This document shows, one piece after another, positions 30,601 through 39,278 of a stretch of DNA of 64,000 nucleotides (positions are counted from its first letter, which is position 1; each line of letters starts with the position of its first letter). Position numbers and translations under genes: made by a program. This DNA comes from Candidatus Zhuqueibacterota bacterium (lineage in GTDB: Bacteria; Zhuqueibacterota; Zhuqueibacteria; Residuimicrobiales; Oceaniaggregativiventaceae): positions 30,830-94,829 of the forward strand of contig WJMF01000231.1 in the NCBI GenBank assembly GCA_014728085.1, in the 5' to 3' direction. Under the pieces are notes generated by a model. It searched no databases. It saw only the letters and a list, made by a program, of their open reading frames with translations, and was not told the origin of the DNA.

Positions 30601-31870
30601 GCCCAGGGTGAGTTTGACCTCTCCCGAGGACGGAGATACGCAGATTTCATATTTGAAAGAGATGCTCGATATTACCGTTCAGTTTGATCAGCGCATGGCA
30701 GCCGATTCGTTTATTCCCCAACATGTAACCGTCAACGGTGCAGCGTCCGGTCTGATTAAAGGAGAATTGACCTATAACAGCAGTCAAAGAATGATGCAAT
30801 TCAGACCGGAAAAAGATGTTCAGCCAAACGATGAAATTACGGTGAGGTTGAGCGGACAACTGGCCAATCCGGCCGGTATATCACTGGATGGAGATCGAGA
30901 TGCAAAGGCAGAAGGATCACCGGAAGATGATTTTGTCTGGAGTTTTTTCACATCAGGAAAAGATGAAACCGCGCCACAGTTTACGCTGGGGGTTTTACAG
31001 AATCCTGTATTAACCGCCTATATGGATATCTATGTCATCGCTTCTGAACAATTAAACGGGATACCTCAGCTGTCGGCAAACGAGCAGTCGCTTTCTTTGC
31101 AGACCATCAATGCAGAGAAATCCATCTATAAGGCTGATTACAAATTAGAACAAAGCCAGACGATCCAACTGGCGGTAAATGGAACCGATCTGGCAGGAAA
31201 TGCCGGGCAATCGGCTAAAAATTTTGCCGCTCAACGATTACAAACCGGTCAGGAAAACTGGGTGGAATCTGTTGATAAAGCCCTGCACTTGTATGTTCCC
31301 GCAAGCGGCATTGCGCAGGATACATGGATAACCATCGTAAAAGAAAATACCAACGAGGCAGACGGGACCTATACAATAGGCCCTTCATCCCTCCGGCTTG
31401 ATAGGGCCGCAGAGTTGAGTTATTATCTTTCCGATTCAAACGGTCTTGCAGCCGTCTTTGAAAGAAAGAAAGAGGAGGGAGGCTGGCAATCTGTTCCTAC
31501 TGTGGAAAAAGACAGAGTATTCAGCGCCCGGATCACCCGGTTCGGGACCTACAGGATATCAAAAACGGTCTCGGCGGTACCCGAGGCTTTCACCCTGATA
31601 CAAAATTATCCCAATCCCTTTTCGTTGCATAAGGGCTACACAACACTTGGGTTTAGCCTGCCGCAAAAAGCGAGAATTGAAATCGCCATTTATGATATTT
31701 TGGGTAGACACGTCAAAACCCTGGTTAAGCGCGTCAAAGAAGCCGGCATCCATTATATTAACTGGGATGGTACGGATAAAACTGCCCGGCAGGTACCCAG
31801 CGGCGTTTATTTATACCAGCTAAAAACATCCCATACTATATTAACCGAAAAGATGATTGTATTGCGTTAG
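27665..31870 (+). CDS. Large secreted HExxH metallopeptidase with FN3, propeller, Big_5-like and C-terminal sorting domains
   Basis: 1401 residues from ATG 27665. An in-frame GTG at 27641 is possible, but the signal peptide (MRSHFLILSIFIGFQISSA) starts at the ATG. The peptidase domain has HEFQH at 224-228 and NEGASIYAE with Glu248 as likely third zinc ligand, as in M30/M6-like secreted peptidases. Next come a purple-acid-phosphatase-type FN3 domain (about 480-570), a sialidase/BNR-like propeller (about 575-900; repeated DDQGKSWS-like Asp-box motifs) and a Big_5-like domain (about 980-1097). The C-terminal NYPNPF module (about 1310-1401) is FlgD/type IX-like, implying export to the cell surface. 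Substrate unknown. Confidence 0.85.
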   Translation: MRSHFLILSIFIGFQISSAALTPVRFVDRSWVKSGWHYLIDDIDQAVTNTKTYYPHVAADLAKATQLQYSVGDTVEFYTYTTSGNRFEQIEAVCRKKSERTYIFAGVEEWQAGKIGQQGVENFYQAFEESTPASSFDPDQGIREILESYIGPTPNKSGDNYIYILIYDIDDDYNPGEGKNVYTAGYFLPYDQSDGSYSNKKDLLYIDCDPGDPASQVTASVVAHEFQHLLHYGMDADESSQNGIWVNEGASIYAEVLCGYGLRNPTPYLQHPERSLNVFSYESDSQIDYAKVGLWFYYIAEKFGAELVSKIVRNPLNGIEGVRSALQDHNVELFFEQIFSRFVMANLVNDKSMGDNGYFGYNTLVLPILPRIKKSHKSYPVADQLNHVTEYASHYFRFDARDSTAILYANSFSADNLRLQIYSTGEDLIDSIELDNDGYGRYGLSGIRETTDKLYLISSGLSGTSSYSYSVSSTIEDLNPPQLVDGPYESLPTGDAITIFWETDELATSIVEYGTSENYDNRVEKDSLTVSHRILLSALQPNTTYFYRVGSSDSKGNGPVFSASFRFSTASMNQHIIAGVQQAHSYGYQGRNLLKHPSGGLFIVFHDLRDDRRFIYYSQSQDEGKTWSPPIAVDTTLYYSGMPSLAIDENERLHTVWHAQANSDADPFTIYHSFSDDQGKSWSAPELISRSFTGGDQLYPFIAVDNKNQPHVVWNTVLYADVFEGDIYHAFSQDNGLTWQTDMEISDSDYHHCFVPGIDFDSAGKAYVFYSDGVFQEQTLNVFYTASEDYLEWQPAKKVTQSGVLYDGLISFVIDPFDRLHFVYADNFIPGDVRIMYSRLESGVWQAPLPIAQTSEDGNLSYPNISVDIEGNVYVAYEDELNNATLGKLANRIPADRAQNKLQKTQAANKKVFLTLYKYDSWQPPINLSNDPGEFSFPELPDFVDVDELDIILMKTIHASNYQIRHLNLSTNTVQGGLPPRVSLTSPEDGDTQISYLKEMLDITVQFDQRMAADSFIPQHVTVNGAASGLIKGELTYNSSQRMMQFRPEKDVQPNDEITVRLSGQLANPAGISLDGDRDAKAEGSPEDDFVWSFFTSGKDETAPQFTLGVLQNPVLTAYMDIYVIASEQLNGIPQLSANEQSLSLQTINAEKSIYKADYKLEQSQTIQLAVNGTDLAGNAGQSAKNFAAQRLQTGQENWVESVDKALHLYVPASGIAQDTWITIVKENTNEADGTYTIGPSSLRLDRAAELSYYLSDSNGLAAVFERKKEEGGWQSVPTVEKDRVFSARITRFGTYRISKTVSAVPEAFTLIQNYPNPFSLHKGYTTLGFSLPQKARIEIAIYDILGRHVKTLVKRVKEAGIHYINWDGTDKTARQVPSGVYLYQLKTSHTILTEKMIVLR

Positions 31871-31879
31871 GAAAATAAG

Positions 31880-32800
31880 ATGAAGAAAAGGTTATTGATC
31901 GGATTTACATTGGCCTGGCTTGGCGGTTGGATGTTGTCTTCCTGCGACATGAGCGGTGGAACAGAGCCGGAAGAGGTAGCGGCACCCCGAATTGTTGCCG
32001 GCCCCACAGTGAGTAACGTTGACATTACTTTGGCTGAAATTCGCTGGCAAACGGATGTCGTTGCCAATTCAATCGTGCGGTATGGTACGGTATCCGGGAG
32101 CTATGAAAAAATTGTGCAGAGCACAGAAAAGGAACAGAGCCATTTTCTGGCACTGACCAGCCTGAATGCCAACACCACCTATTACTATATCGCTGAATCG
32201 GAAAATGAGGGGGGTAAAATTGTTTCTCCCGAGGGTGAATTTACAACGAAAAAGACCATTGAGATGATATTCGATCAGGCATGGAATGATTATGCAGAGG
32301 GGCGATATCAGCAAGCCATTAGGCAATTTAAGGATCTCATTGAGAACAGCAGTTCTTTTTATAAGGCCTATGTGGGACTGGGGTGGTGTTACGCAGCCTC
32401 ACCGGTCGATTCTCTGCAAAAATCAAAGTTGAATTTTTCCATAGCTATTTCATTTAAAAGTGATTTAACCTCTGCGTATGCAGGCAGGGGATTTGTCAAT
32501 ATGGCATTGGAATTATCTCATGAGGCCATAACAGATTTTCTGATGGTGCTGCAATTGGATGAAGATTTTGTCTTTGAACGCGATTCTGAAATAAATAATA
32601 ACGATGTTCGTCTTGGGTTGGCCGAATTGTATTTTTACCAGCAAAAATTTAACCTTGCACAGGAGCAGGTTGATGTTTTAAAACCGGATAATGGCTTGAA
32701 TGCTGACGATTCTGAAACCTGGATTGTGAACGGAACCGCATACGGCAGTTATGCGGAAAGCCTGTTGGCTTTGATCGAAACGCTGAAATCGTTGGTTTGA
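31880..32800 (+). CDS. FN3-TPR lipoprotein
   Basis: 306 residues. A signal ending in MLSSC predicts lipidation at Cys22. Residues about 40-120 form an FN3 domain (AEIRWQTDVVANSIVRYGT, NANTTYYYIAES) visibly related to the one in the upstream metallopeptidase. The rest is TPR-like (AWNDYAEGRYQQAIRQFKDL, AYVGLGWCYAASP, AYAGRGFVNMAL). It lies 9 bases after the metallopeptidase stop, so the pair are probably co-transcribed. It may hold or assist that enzyme at the cell surface (inference). No enzymatic motif. Confidence 0.78.
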   Translation: MKKRLLIGFTLAWLGGWMLSSCDMSGGTEPEEVAAPRIVAGPTVSNVDITLAEIRWQTDVVANSIVRYGTVSGSYEKIVQSTEKEQSHFLALTSLNANTTYYYIAESENEGGKIVSPEGEFTTKKTIEMIFDQAWNDYAEGRYQQAIRQFKDLIENSSSFYKAYVGLGWCYAASPVDSLQKSKLNFSIAISFKSDLTSAYAGRGFVNMALELSHEAITDFLMVLQLDEDFVFERDSEINNNDVRLGLAELYFYQQKFNLAQEQVDVLKPDNGLNADDSETWIVNGTAYGSYAESLLALIETLKSLV

Positions 32801-32826
32801 TTTCTTGTTTTCTGTTTTTTGGTTGT

Positions 32827-34116
32827 TTATCTGATCAGGCTGCATTTACCGATGATGATGTGAGGGCCCGCTTGCAGGCGATATAAATAGATGCCTGTGG
32901 GTACCGCTTTGGATTGGCTATCCCGTCCATTCCATCTTATTTCATGAATGCCGGCGTTCAAGTTTTCGGATCGCAGCAGGGTTTTCACCAAAGAGCCACG
33001 GATATCATATATTTTCAGCATAGTCGGGCTGGTCTTCTTTAATCGAAATGCTATAGTTGTTTGCGCATTAAAGGGATTTGGGTAATTTGTCAGCTTGAAT
33101 TGTTCCGGAGCCCGATGTTCATCTGCCGGCTGCCTGATCCGGCTTTGTTCGTTGTCGTAATAAAATGTCCATTTATGACTGCTTTGCCAGTCCGAGCCGC
33201 GATATATTTCAAATAATTCATCCGTGAGGAGACCATCCTCGTCAAAGGTGCGGCTCCATTTTTGATAGTGCCGCCATTGATTGTTTTCCCAAATTTGATG
33301 CACATCTTCTGTGTGATTTCCCGCTTCATCATAGGTGTCGAGCCAGCGGTCGGAATTTAGCCAGCGATCATTCACCCATTGCTGCAAAATTTCATCGGCC
33401 AGGATGCCGTTATCATAGATGAGTGTATCTTTATATGCGTTTAATGTGTCTCCCTCGATAAAATCTATTGATTGCCACTTTATCAAGAGGCGGGTGCTGT
33501 CGTGATGGGTGTTCTTCCATTCCGTATATATCTGCCATTCCCCGTATCGCCATTCATAGTATGCTCCGCCGGTTTCCAGACCGTCCGGATCGAATTGATA
33601 AATTTCTTTCCAGTCTTTCAACCACTCTCCATCCACCCATCTGCTGAATAGCTGTTCCAAAAGTACACCGCTGCTGCTATCATAGGTGAAAAGGGTTTTG
33701 TCAAAGTTTGTATAGGTGCTATCCTGCCAGAACATATAAGTCATTTCTTGCAGATTGTTCTTGTCGTTATAAGCATATTCGTATTTTCCAAATGACACCC
33801 ATACAGAGTCATCAGAGTTCCAATCGTATATGTATTCCTCTACCAGCTGATCGTTTTCATTGTAATGTCGCGTACCTTTGGTATAGTTGCGCCACTTGTT
33901 ATTGAACCAGATTTTTTCGATGTATTCAGTAATCTGATTAAATTTGTCGCTGGTTTTTACGATTCGTTTCGCGGCTTTCCGAGTGGGATTTTTTGCTTTG
34001 ATACTGTGATGTCCCTGGATTTTGGCCACTGGCGCGCGATATTGACCAGATTCAGCTGCCACAACAGGAGATGTCATGAATACCACCAAAAGCATCAATT
34101 TGATATAATAGATCAT
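32827..34116 (-). CDS. Secreted W/Y-rich repeat protein with C-terminal sorting domain
   Basis: 429 residues from ATG 34116, where AAAGGGAG precedes the codon and a signal peptide (IYYIKLMLLVVFMTSPVVAA) begins. The frame stays open 26 codons further, without signal features. Residues about 70-330 are loose repeats of about 40-45 residues built around aromatic motifs (YDEAGNHTEDVHQIWENNQW, FDEDGLLTDELFE), as in YD-like or DUF3836-like surface proteins. The C-terminal 90 residues (LTNYPNPFNAQTTIAF, GIYLYRLQAGPH) form the FlgD/type IX-like sorting module. No catalytic residues are seen. It converges with the FN3-TPR lipoprotein gene. Confidence 0.8.
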   Translation of the reverse strand: MIYYIKLMLLVVFMTSPVVAAESGQYRAPVAKIQGHHSIKAKNPTRKAAKRIVKTSDKFNQITEYIEKIWFNNKWRNYTKGTRHYNENDQLVEEYIYDWNSDDSVWVSFGKYEYAYNDKNNLQEMTYMFWQDSTYTNFDKTLFTYDSSSGVLLEQLFSRWVDGEWLKDWKEIYQFDPDGLETGGAYYEWRYGEWQIYTEWKNTHHDSTRLLIKWQSIDFIEGDTLNAYKDTLIYDNGILADEILQQWVNDRWLNSDRWLDTYDEAGNHTEDVHQIWENNQWRHYQKWSRTFDEDGLLTDELFEIYRGSDWQSSHKWTFYYDNEQSRIRQPADEHRAPEQFKLTNYPNPFNAQTTIAFRLKKTSPTMLKIYDIRGSLVKTLLRSENLNAGIHEIRWNGRDSQSKAVPTGIYLYRLQAGPHIIIGKCSLIR

Positions 34117-34165
34117 ATAATTTTCTCCCTTTGAACAATGTTGACGATCGCACCGAATCAAAGGT

Positions 34166-34194
34166 AAAATAGTTATTATTAAGGTATTGATCAA
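34166..34194 (-). promoter_or_regulatory. Candidate sigma-70 promoter for the W/Y-rich repeat protein
   Basis: Read on the minus strand, TTGATC (34194-34189) and TATTTT (34171-34166) are separated by 17 bases. Each box matches four of six consensus bases. The position, about 50 bases upstream of the start codon, is sensible. AT-rich background makes chance matches common. Confidence 0.33.
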
Positions 34195-34263
34195 TAAAAC
34201 ATTTTGTCTTTGATGGTGGTTGTTGACATGGTTGAAATCACCTGCAAAATAGCCACAACGCTC

Positions 34264-35178
34264 CTATTCACTCTCTTCGATCAACCGAACATTTTCAGGT
34301 GGATAAGGCGGAATGGAATCAGTCGGGGCATTGGTGATATCCAGGCGGTATAACGGTTGATGGACTCTTTCCGAGGTAAAATAGACCGAGGTGCCGTTTT
34401 TATTAAAACAGGCGGCTTCGGCCCCGGGTAAAGATGGAATTCGTATTACGACCGGCTCGATCTGAAAGACATCACTCCAGCTTTCCTGATACTGGCGGTA
34501 AAAAAGAAAAATATTTTGATAGTTCATCACCGCACTGATGAGGTTATAGGATGAGATATCCATGGCTGTAACATTATTAATGCTCGATGCTGTGGCGATT
34601 TGCCTTGCGATCATGGGCTGCTCTGCTGAAAAGGTTAACAGCAGTTCAAATACCCTGCTGTTGATCTGATTTTTGCTGAGTAAAAAGATTTTTTCCTGCA
34701 CAGGATCCACGGCAACAGCTTCGCAATCACGCGGTCCTGTTTCATAGGTAAACTCGATTTGTTGATAAACATCAACGGTTTGATCAAATAATCCGTTTTC
34801 GTTCATGCGGGGTTCGATAATAAAATAGAGGCGGCAAAATTCCCGCCTGGCATTATTATCCCCGACATCGGCAATCAGCAGAAAAGAGGTATCGTTCCAG
34901 CGAAAGGCAACCAGATCTTCCCAGTCATAGTTGTTGACTCGGCCGATCGTTATTTTTCCCAGGTCTAATCCGTCCTCGCCTACGGCATACAGGCAGGCAG
35001 CGTTGCCGCTGTCGTTTAAAATCCAGAGCAGGGTATCATTAAGCGTGGATGCCGCCAGACCGCTGGCCTCGATAATTTCTTCATTCTCAATGATGCCGGA
35101 TTGTACAACATCTTCGGCCTCGAGCGGCGAGCCGATCGAAAACAGGGACAGTACGAAAACCCATAAAAGATTATTCAT
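34264..35178 (-). CDS. Secreted beta-propeller-like protein of unknown function
   Basis: 304 residues from ATG 35178, with AGGA 7 bases before it and a signal peptide (MNNLLWVFVLSLFSIGSPLEA). The frame is open 51 codons further but without signal character. The sequence EASGLAAS, LLWILNDSGNAA, YDWEDLVAF and IADVGDNNARR follows a widespread secreted propeller family whose function I cannot name. Acidic D/N-rich loops may bind calcium. No enzymatic motif is certain. It is the last gene in a minus-strand run that starts with DUF362. Confidence 0.72.
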   Translation of the reverse strand: MNNLLWVFVLSLFSIGSPLEAEDVVQSGIIENEEIIEASGLAASTLNDTLLWILNDSGNAACLYAVGEDGLDLGKITIGRVNNYDWEDLVAFRWNDTSFLLIADVGDNNARREFCRLYFIIEPRMNENGLFDQTVDVYQQIEFTYETGPRDCEAVAVDPVQEKIFLLSKNQINSRVFELLLTFSAEQPMIARQIATASSINNVTAMDISSYNLISAVMNYQNIFLFYRQYQESWSDVFQIEPVVIRIPSLPGAEAACFNKNGTSVYFTSERVHQPLYRLDITNAPTDSIPPYPPENVRLIEESE

Positions 35179-35343
35179 AGAGCTATCCTGTCGGTATTTG
35201 TCTTTTTGCACAACAATCCTTTTTCTGGTAAATGCAAGGCACCGAATGTATGAGGTACCTGCATGCTCTTTCGGTTTAACCTTCAAAAGCGAATCAGAGT
35301 TCCCTCTGCCATGCATAAAGATTTTGTACAAGCCGGGGATTTC

Positions 35344-35856
35344 TTATTCCCATCCTTCGTATCGTACCAGCTGTGAAAGGGGAGCTCTTTTTTTGGGTTT
35401 TGCCGAATCCGCCGGATATCCGAGAGGAGTAAAGGCGATCACTTGTGCATGATCAGGCAAATTCAATATCTTTGCGACAGCTTCAGGATCAAAAGCGCCA
35501 ATCCAGCAGGTGCCCAACCCCAGGTTTGTCGCTGCCAGAATGAGATGATCCATTGCAATGGTCGTGTCCACGACGGCATAATTCATTCCGTCGCGTCGTT
35601 TCCAGGCTTTGTCATAAAGGGCGCAAGCCGCAATGACAACCGGAGCCTGGTAAAACCATGCTTTACCGTAGATTTTTTCAAGATCTTGCTGCCGGTTTTT
35701 GCTCCGAATAACGATGAATTGAAAAGGCTGTTTATTTACTGCCGTGGGTGCAAGACGCGCAGCCTCCAATACCTGCTCGAGTTTTTCCTTTTCAATTTCA
35801 TCCGGCTTGTAACTTCTGACACTAAATCTCTGTTCAATGACTTTGGAAAAATCCAT
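35344..35856 (-). CDS. Nitroreductase family protein
   Basis: 170 residues, typical for the small nitroreductase class. EQRFSVRSYKPDEI at the N-terminus and EAARLAPTAVNKQPFQFIVI are FMN-binding signatures; TNLGLGTCWIGAF and FTPLGYPAD complete the family pattern. The enzyme is an FMN-dependent NAD(P)H oxidoreductase of the cytoplasm; the physiological substrate is not known. It lies 16 bases after the DUF2905 gene on the same strand. Confidence 0.9.
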   Translation of the reverse strand: MDFSKVIEQRFSVRSYKPDEIEKEKLEQVLEAARLAPTAVNKQPFQFIVIRSKNRQQDLEKIYGKAWFYQAPVVIAACALYDKAWKRRDGMNYAVVDTTIAMDHLILAATNLGLGTCWIGAFDPEAVAKILNLPDHAQVIAFTPLGYPADSAKPKKRAPLSQLVRYEGWE

Positions 35857-35872
35857 TCTTATCCTCTTTGCT

Positions 35873-36076
35873 TTATTTATGTCTTATGAACCAAATGATA
35901 AGTGACAGCAATACGCTGAACAGCAACATCGTGGTTATGGGGATAAAGAGTTTGACGTTTCCGCGATCGATAAAAATATCTCCCGGGAGTCTGCCCAGCG
36001 GCAATTTGCTGAGCCAGGGCCATAAAAGGCCGGCGGCGACCATCAGAATACCGATATAGATGAGTGTTTTTTGCAT
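35873..36076 (-). CDS. Small DUF2905 membrane protein
   Basis: 67 residues with two membrane segments (about 5-20 and 46-64). The loop LGRLPGDIFIDRGNVKLFIP matches the conserved centre of DUF2905 (GrLPGDi). No function is established for the family. It sits 8 bases after the aldehyde dehydrogenase gene and 16 bases before the nitroreductase gene. Confidence 0.85.
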   Translation of the reverse strand: MQKTLIYIGILMVAAGLLWPWLSKLPLGRLPGDIFIDRGNVKLFIPITTMLLFSVLLSLIIWFIRHK

Positions 36077-36084
36077 AATCGAAA

Positions 36085-37686
36085 TCAGAGCTTGTCGGCT
36101 CTTTTGCTGTTTTTTACAAAATAAGCTGTAAAGTGCGTCAGAACGGATGGAAGGGCTTTTATTTTTTTTCTCCAGGATGCGGCAAACAGAAAATCCATTC
36201 CCGCCCTCATGGCCTGAACCATCTTTTCAGTATAGGGAAACCACCAGAATTTCTGTATACGCGATTGCTTGTCTATGGTAATATACTGAATAGTAACCAT
36301 TTCATCCAGTCCTTTTTCCCCATGAACCCAGCCGATGCCACTTTGTTTCACTCCGGTCCAGCTTATTTCCGCCATGCCAAAGGAAACAATGCAATCGTTG
36401 ATCATCACGTTACCGCAGGCCAGATCATAGGCGAGGCGTCGGCCCTGTTTGATATTTTCCGTCCATACTGATGCGGACAACCCAAAGTTCGAGGTGTTGG
36501 CCAGCTTTAGAGCGTGTTCGTCGTCATCAACGGGAGTTATAAAGAGAACCGGTCCGAATATTTCCTGGTCAGGGGGGTGCATAGCGGAGGCGTCTCTGAG
36601 AAAGATGGTGGGCTGATAAAAATTGCCTTTCATCGAAGCGACGGGCGCGCCACCGCAGAGGAGTTGATGTCCTTGCGCTTTGGCTTGTTCGACGATAGTG
36701 CTGATTTTGTTGAGCTGTTGTTGGAATGCCAGCGGCCCCAAATCCGTGTTGTGGTTTGTTCCTTCACCAAGTCGTAATAATTTGGTTTTATACAGCAACC
36801 GTTCGATAAAACGATCTGCGATGGCTTTGTTTACGTAGACTCTTTCAACACTGTTGCAGTTTTGACCACAATTGTTAAACGCGCCCCAGAGTATACCGCT
36901 GGAGGAATTTTCAATATCCGCATCGGCGCAAATCAGTGCCGGATCATTGCCTCCCAGTTCAAGTACAGCTTTTTTCAACGATTTGGCTGCTTGCTGCATG
37001 ACCTTTTGGCCGACATCAGTACTACCGGTAAAGAAGATTTTAGCAACGTCTGAAGAAACCAGAGCTTCCCCTTCTTCTCCCTGTCCGTAAACGGTTTGAT
37101 AAACATCTTTGGGAACACCGGCCTGCCATAGAAGGGTTTCGATGCGTTGCGCAATGAGAGGTGTGTGCTCCGAGTGTTTAAAAACAACAGCATTACCGGC
37201 CAGTAATGCAGGGATAATGGTTCCCATCGGAATCAGGAGGGGCCAATTCCAGGGTGAGATAATCGCCAATGTACCGAGGGGTTGATGGTGAATATAGCAG
37301 GTTCTACGCTTAAAAAAGATATTATTCAGGGACAAGGGTCGATCGGATAATAATTTGCGACCTTTACCCGTATAATAACCGAAAAGATCAATAGTGGCCT
37401 CCACTTCCATTGCCAGAGATTCAATATAGGGCTTTCCCATTTCCGTGCTGATAAGTTCTGCGAAGGAATGGCTCTGCTGAAAAAGCAGATGTTTAGCCCG
37501 GTTTAGAATTTGAGCGCGGTGTTCCAATCCCAGCGATCGCCATTTTCGCCAGGCTCGGTTGGTGGCCGTAACGATGTCAAAAATTTTTTCAGTCGGCGTC
37601 ATGGGGACAGATGCAAGCGTTTCGCCCGTGGCGGGATTGATCGTGGTCAGTAGTTTGCTCGAATGTGGTTGCATGTTTGCGGTCAT
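36085..37686 (-). CDS. NAD(P)-dependent aldehyde dehydrogenase family protein
   Basis: 533 residues. The N-terminal part (INPATGETLASVPMT) and ISPWNWPLLIPMGTIIPALLAGNAV belong to the cofactor domain. LELGGNDPALI supplies the general-base Glu and CGQNCNSVERVYV the catalytic Cys. The protein oxidises an aldehyde to a carboxylate; resemblance to succinate-semialdehyde dehydrogenases is general and the substrate is not certain. The C-terminal 60 residues (WWFPYTEKMVQAMRAGMDFLF) form an amphipathic extension that might associate with membrane. It lies 7 bases after the DUF362 gene, so both are likely one transcript. Confidence 0.9.
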   Translation of the reverse strand: MTANMQPHSSKLLTTINPATGETLASVPMTPTEKIFDIVTATNRAWRKWRSLGLEHRAQILNRAKHLLFQQSHSFAELISTEMGKPYIESLAMEVEATIDLFGYYTGKGRKLLSDRPLSLNNIFFKRRTCYIHHQPLGTLAIISPWNWPLLIPMGTIIPALLAGNAVVFKHSEHTPLIAQRIETLLWQAGVPKDVYQTVYGQGEEGEALVSSDVAKIFFTGSTDVGQKVMQQAAKSLKKAVLELGGNDPALICADADIENSSSGILWGAFNNCGQNCNSVERVYVNKAIADRFIERLLYKTKLLRLGEGTNHNTDLGPLAFQQQLNKISTIVEQAKAQGHQLLCGGAPVASMKGNFYQPTIFLRDASAMHPPDQEIFGPVLFITPVDDDEHALKLANTSNFGLSASVWTENIKQGRRLAYDLACGNVMINDCIVSFGMAEISWTGVKQSGIGWVHGEKGLDEMVTIQYITIDKQSRIQKFWWFPYTEKMVQAMRAGMDFLFAASWRKKIKALPSVLTHFTAYFVKNSKRADKL

Positions 37687-37693
37687 CCTGTTT

Positions 37694-39007
37694 TTATTTC
37701 GCGTTTGATCGATTTTTCCATAGCGGTTTAAAGCGTAAATTTACTACCCATCCCTTGAACGTTTTGAACGGATAAAGAACAAAACCGTCGATAATCAGCG
37801 AAGGACGTACCAGGGGATTCAGGATAAAAAAGTTTACCAGCATATCCCAAACGATGCGCTTATGGCTCGGAGGACAGCCCCGAATACGGATGATTTTTTT
37901 ATAGCTGCCAATATTTGAAGCACAAGCACAATCGCCAACCAGAAGGATTTTTTTATCTGAAACCTTTTCATCGATTCTGCCGATGAGAACGGTCAACACC
38001 GGCAATTTTTTCAACAGGGTTGGCTTTCTGTCCCTGATCATGTGCAACCAGTCCAGAAATATACCCTGACAGCCACCGATGCAGCAGGGTGTACCCGATT
38101 GAATTTTCAAATTACTCTTATAGGATTCAACCGGCATAAATCCCAGGTCGAGTCGGGATGTTATCGCTTGGCTTTTTTCGATTTCAAAATCACCGATGAT
38201 GTCGATATCTTCAAATCTATCGGGTCCATAGCCTCTTTCAATGGCGTTGTTTATATGATCAACGGCAAAAGGCTCCAGGTTGAGCAGGCGGGCACAAACC
38301 ATATCGTGTGCAACTGCGTTATCCGCGATGATGATCACACCCAGTCCCGTGCCTCTTTGCGTCATTTGATTGCCCCCAAAGGCCATTCTGATACCATCCG
38401 TAACGATGAGATCCGGATTCGCGATTTCAAGTATATCGACAATTTTATCCGGCAGATCGCGGTGATGATGATGCATTCTTTCCCGGCCATCAATGGTACC
38501 GATATTGAGCTTGAGTGCCCCTGAAATGGCATGGGAAAGAACATTGGATTTTAGTTTTGGAGCGAAAACAAGAAAATCGCGGTCCGCCATTTCTCTTGAT
38601 ATGGTCAAATGATTGTGAATCCTGCCTCTGTTCAGAACAATCCGGGCTTTTTTTCTTTCTTCCATGGCACAACATTTTACGGGATATTTCTTTTGCAGAC
38701 GGTAATACCCTGCATGACGAAACATTGTTGAGGTGGTAACACCGAGACCGGATTTTTCACAAATGGAGATTTTTTCGACCTCATTATGATGGTTGACAAA
38801 GTTGAGAATTCCCTCTATTACCTCTTTTCGGGTAAAGGATTCAGTGGCCACTTTGGGATGTGCCATGACCAAGTTGGGTTTAATAACCACCTTGCCAAAC
38901 GGTTTTGTGGTAAAAACCCCCTTTTCAAAAGCATCATTGATCAGTGCGGTGACTTTTTCCGCAGAATATTCAGCACAGCTTCCGAGATAAACCTTGTATT
39001 TTTTCAT
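37694..39007 (-). CDS. DUF362 domain-containing protein
   Basis: 437 residues. KVVIKPNLVMAHP, the long central domain (FLVFAPKLKSNVLSHAISGALKLNIGT) and DLIVTDGIRMAFGGNQMTQRGTGLGVIIIADNAVAHD match DUF362. Many DUF362 proteins carry ferredoxin-type clusters; here only scattered Cys (CCIGGCQG, GDCACASN) are present, without the full CxxCxxCxxxC. Function unknown. The C-terminal 60 residues are basic. It is the first gene of the minus-strand run and is divergent from the ECF sigma gene across 271 bases. Confidence 0.85.
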   Translation of the reverse strand: MKKYKVYLGSCAEYSAEKVTALINDAFEKGVFTTKPFGKVVIKPNLVMAHPKVATESFTRKEVIEGILNFVNHHNEVEKISICEKSGLGVTTSTMFRHAGYYRLQKKYPVKCCAMEERKKARIVLNRGRIHNHLTISREMADRDFLVFAPKLKSNVLSHAISGALKLNIGTIDGRERMHHHHRDLPDKIVDILEIANPDLIVTDGIRMAFGGNQMTQRGTGLGVIIIADNAVAHDMVCARLLNLEPFAVDHINNAIERGYGPDRFEDIDIIGDFEIEKSQAITSRLDLGFMPVESYKSNLKIQSGTPCCIGGCQGIFLDWLHMIRDRKPTLLKKLPVLTVLIGRIDEKVSDKKILLVGDCACASNIGSYKKIIRIRGCPPSHKRIVWDMLVNFFILNPLVRPSLIIDGFVLYPFKTFKGWVVNLRFKPLWKNRSNAK

Positions 39008-39278
39008 GCTTTTGCCCCATGCATTGTCCTGTTTCAGGTTGATTGTCTGTTTTGTGTCTGTTTTCCTCAGACAATGTAGAGTTTGTTTGCCATAATGTCA
39101 ATTCCAATAATACGGACTGTAAACAAGATTGCTAAAATATAGTAAAACAAATTTTTGTGGACAATAATTTTATTTTTATCCGTCATCAAAGATGTTATAT
39201 TATCCGGATTTCATTCGCCTGCAAGGTTGGGTGTCCGTATTATCTGATTCCGAACCATAAAATTTTTTCACTTGAGAA

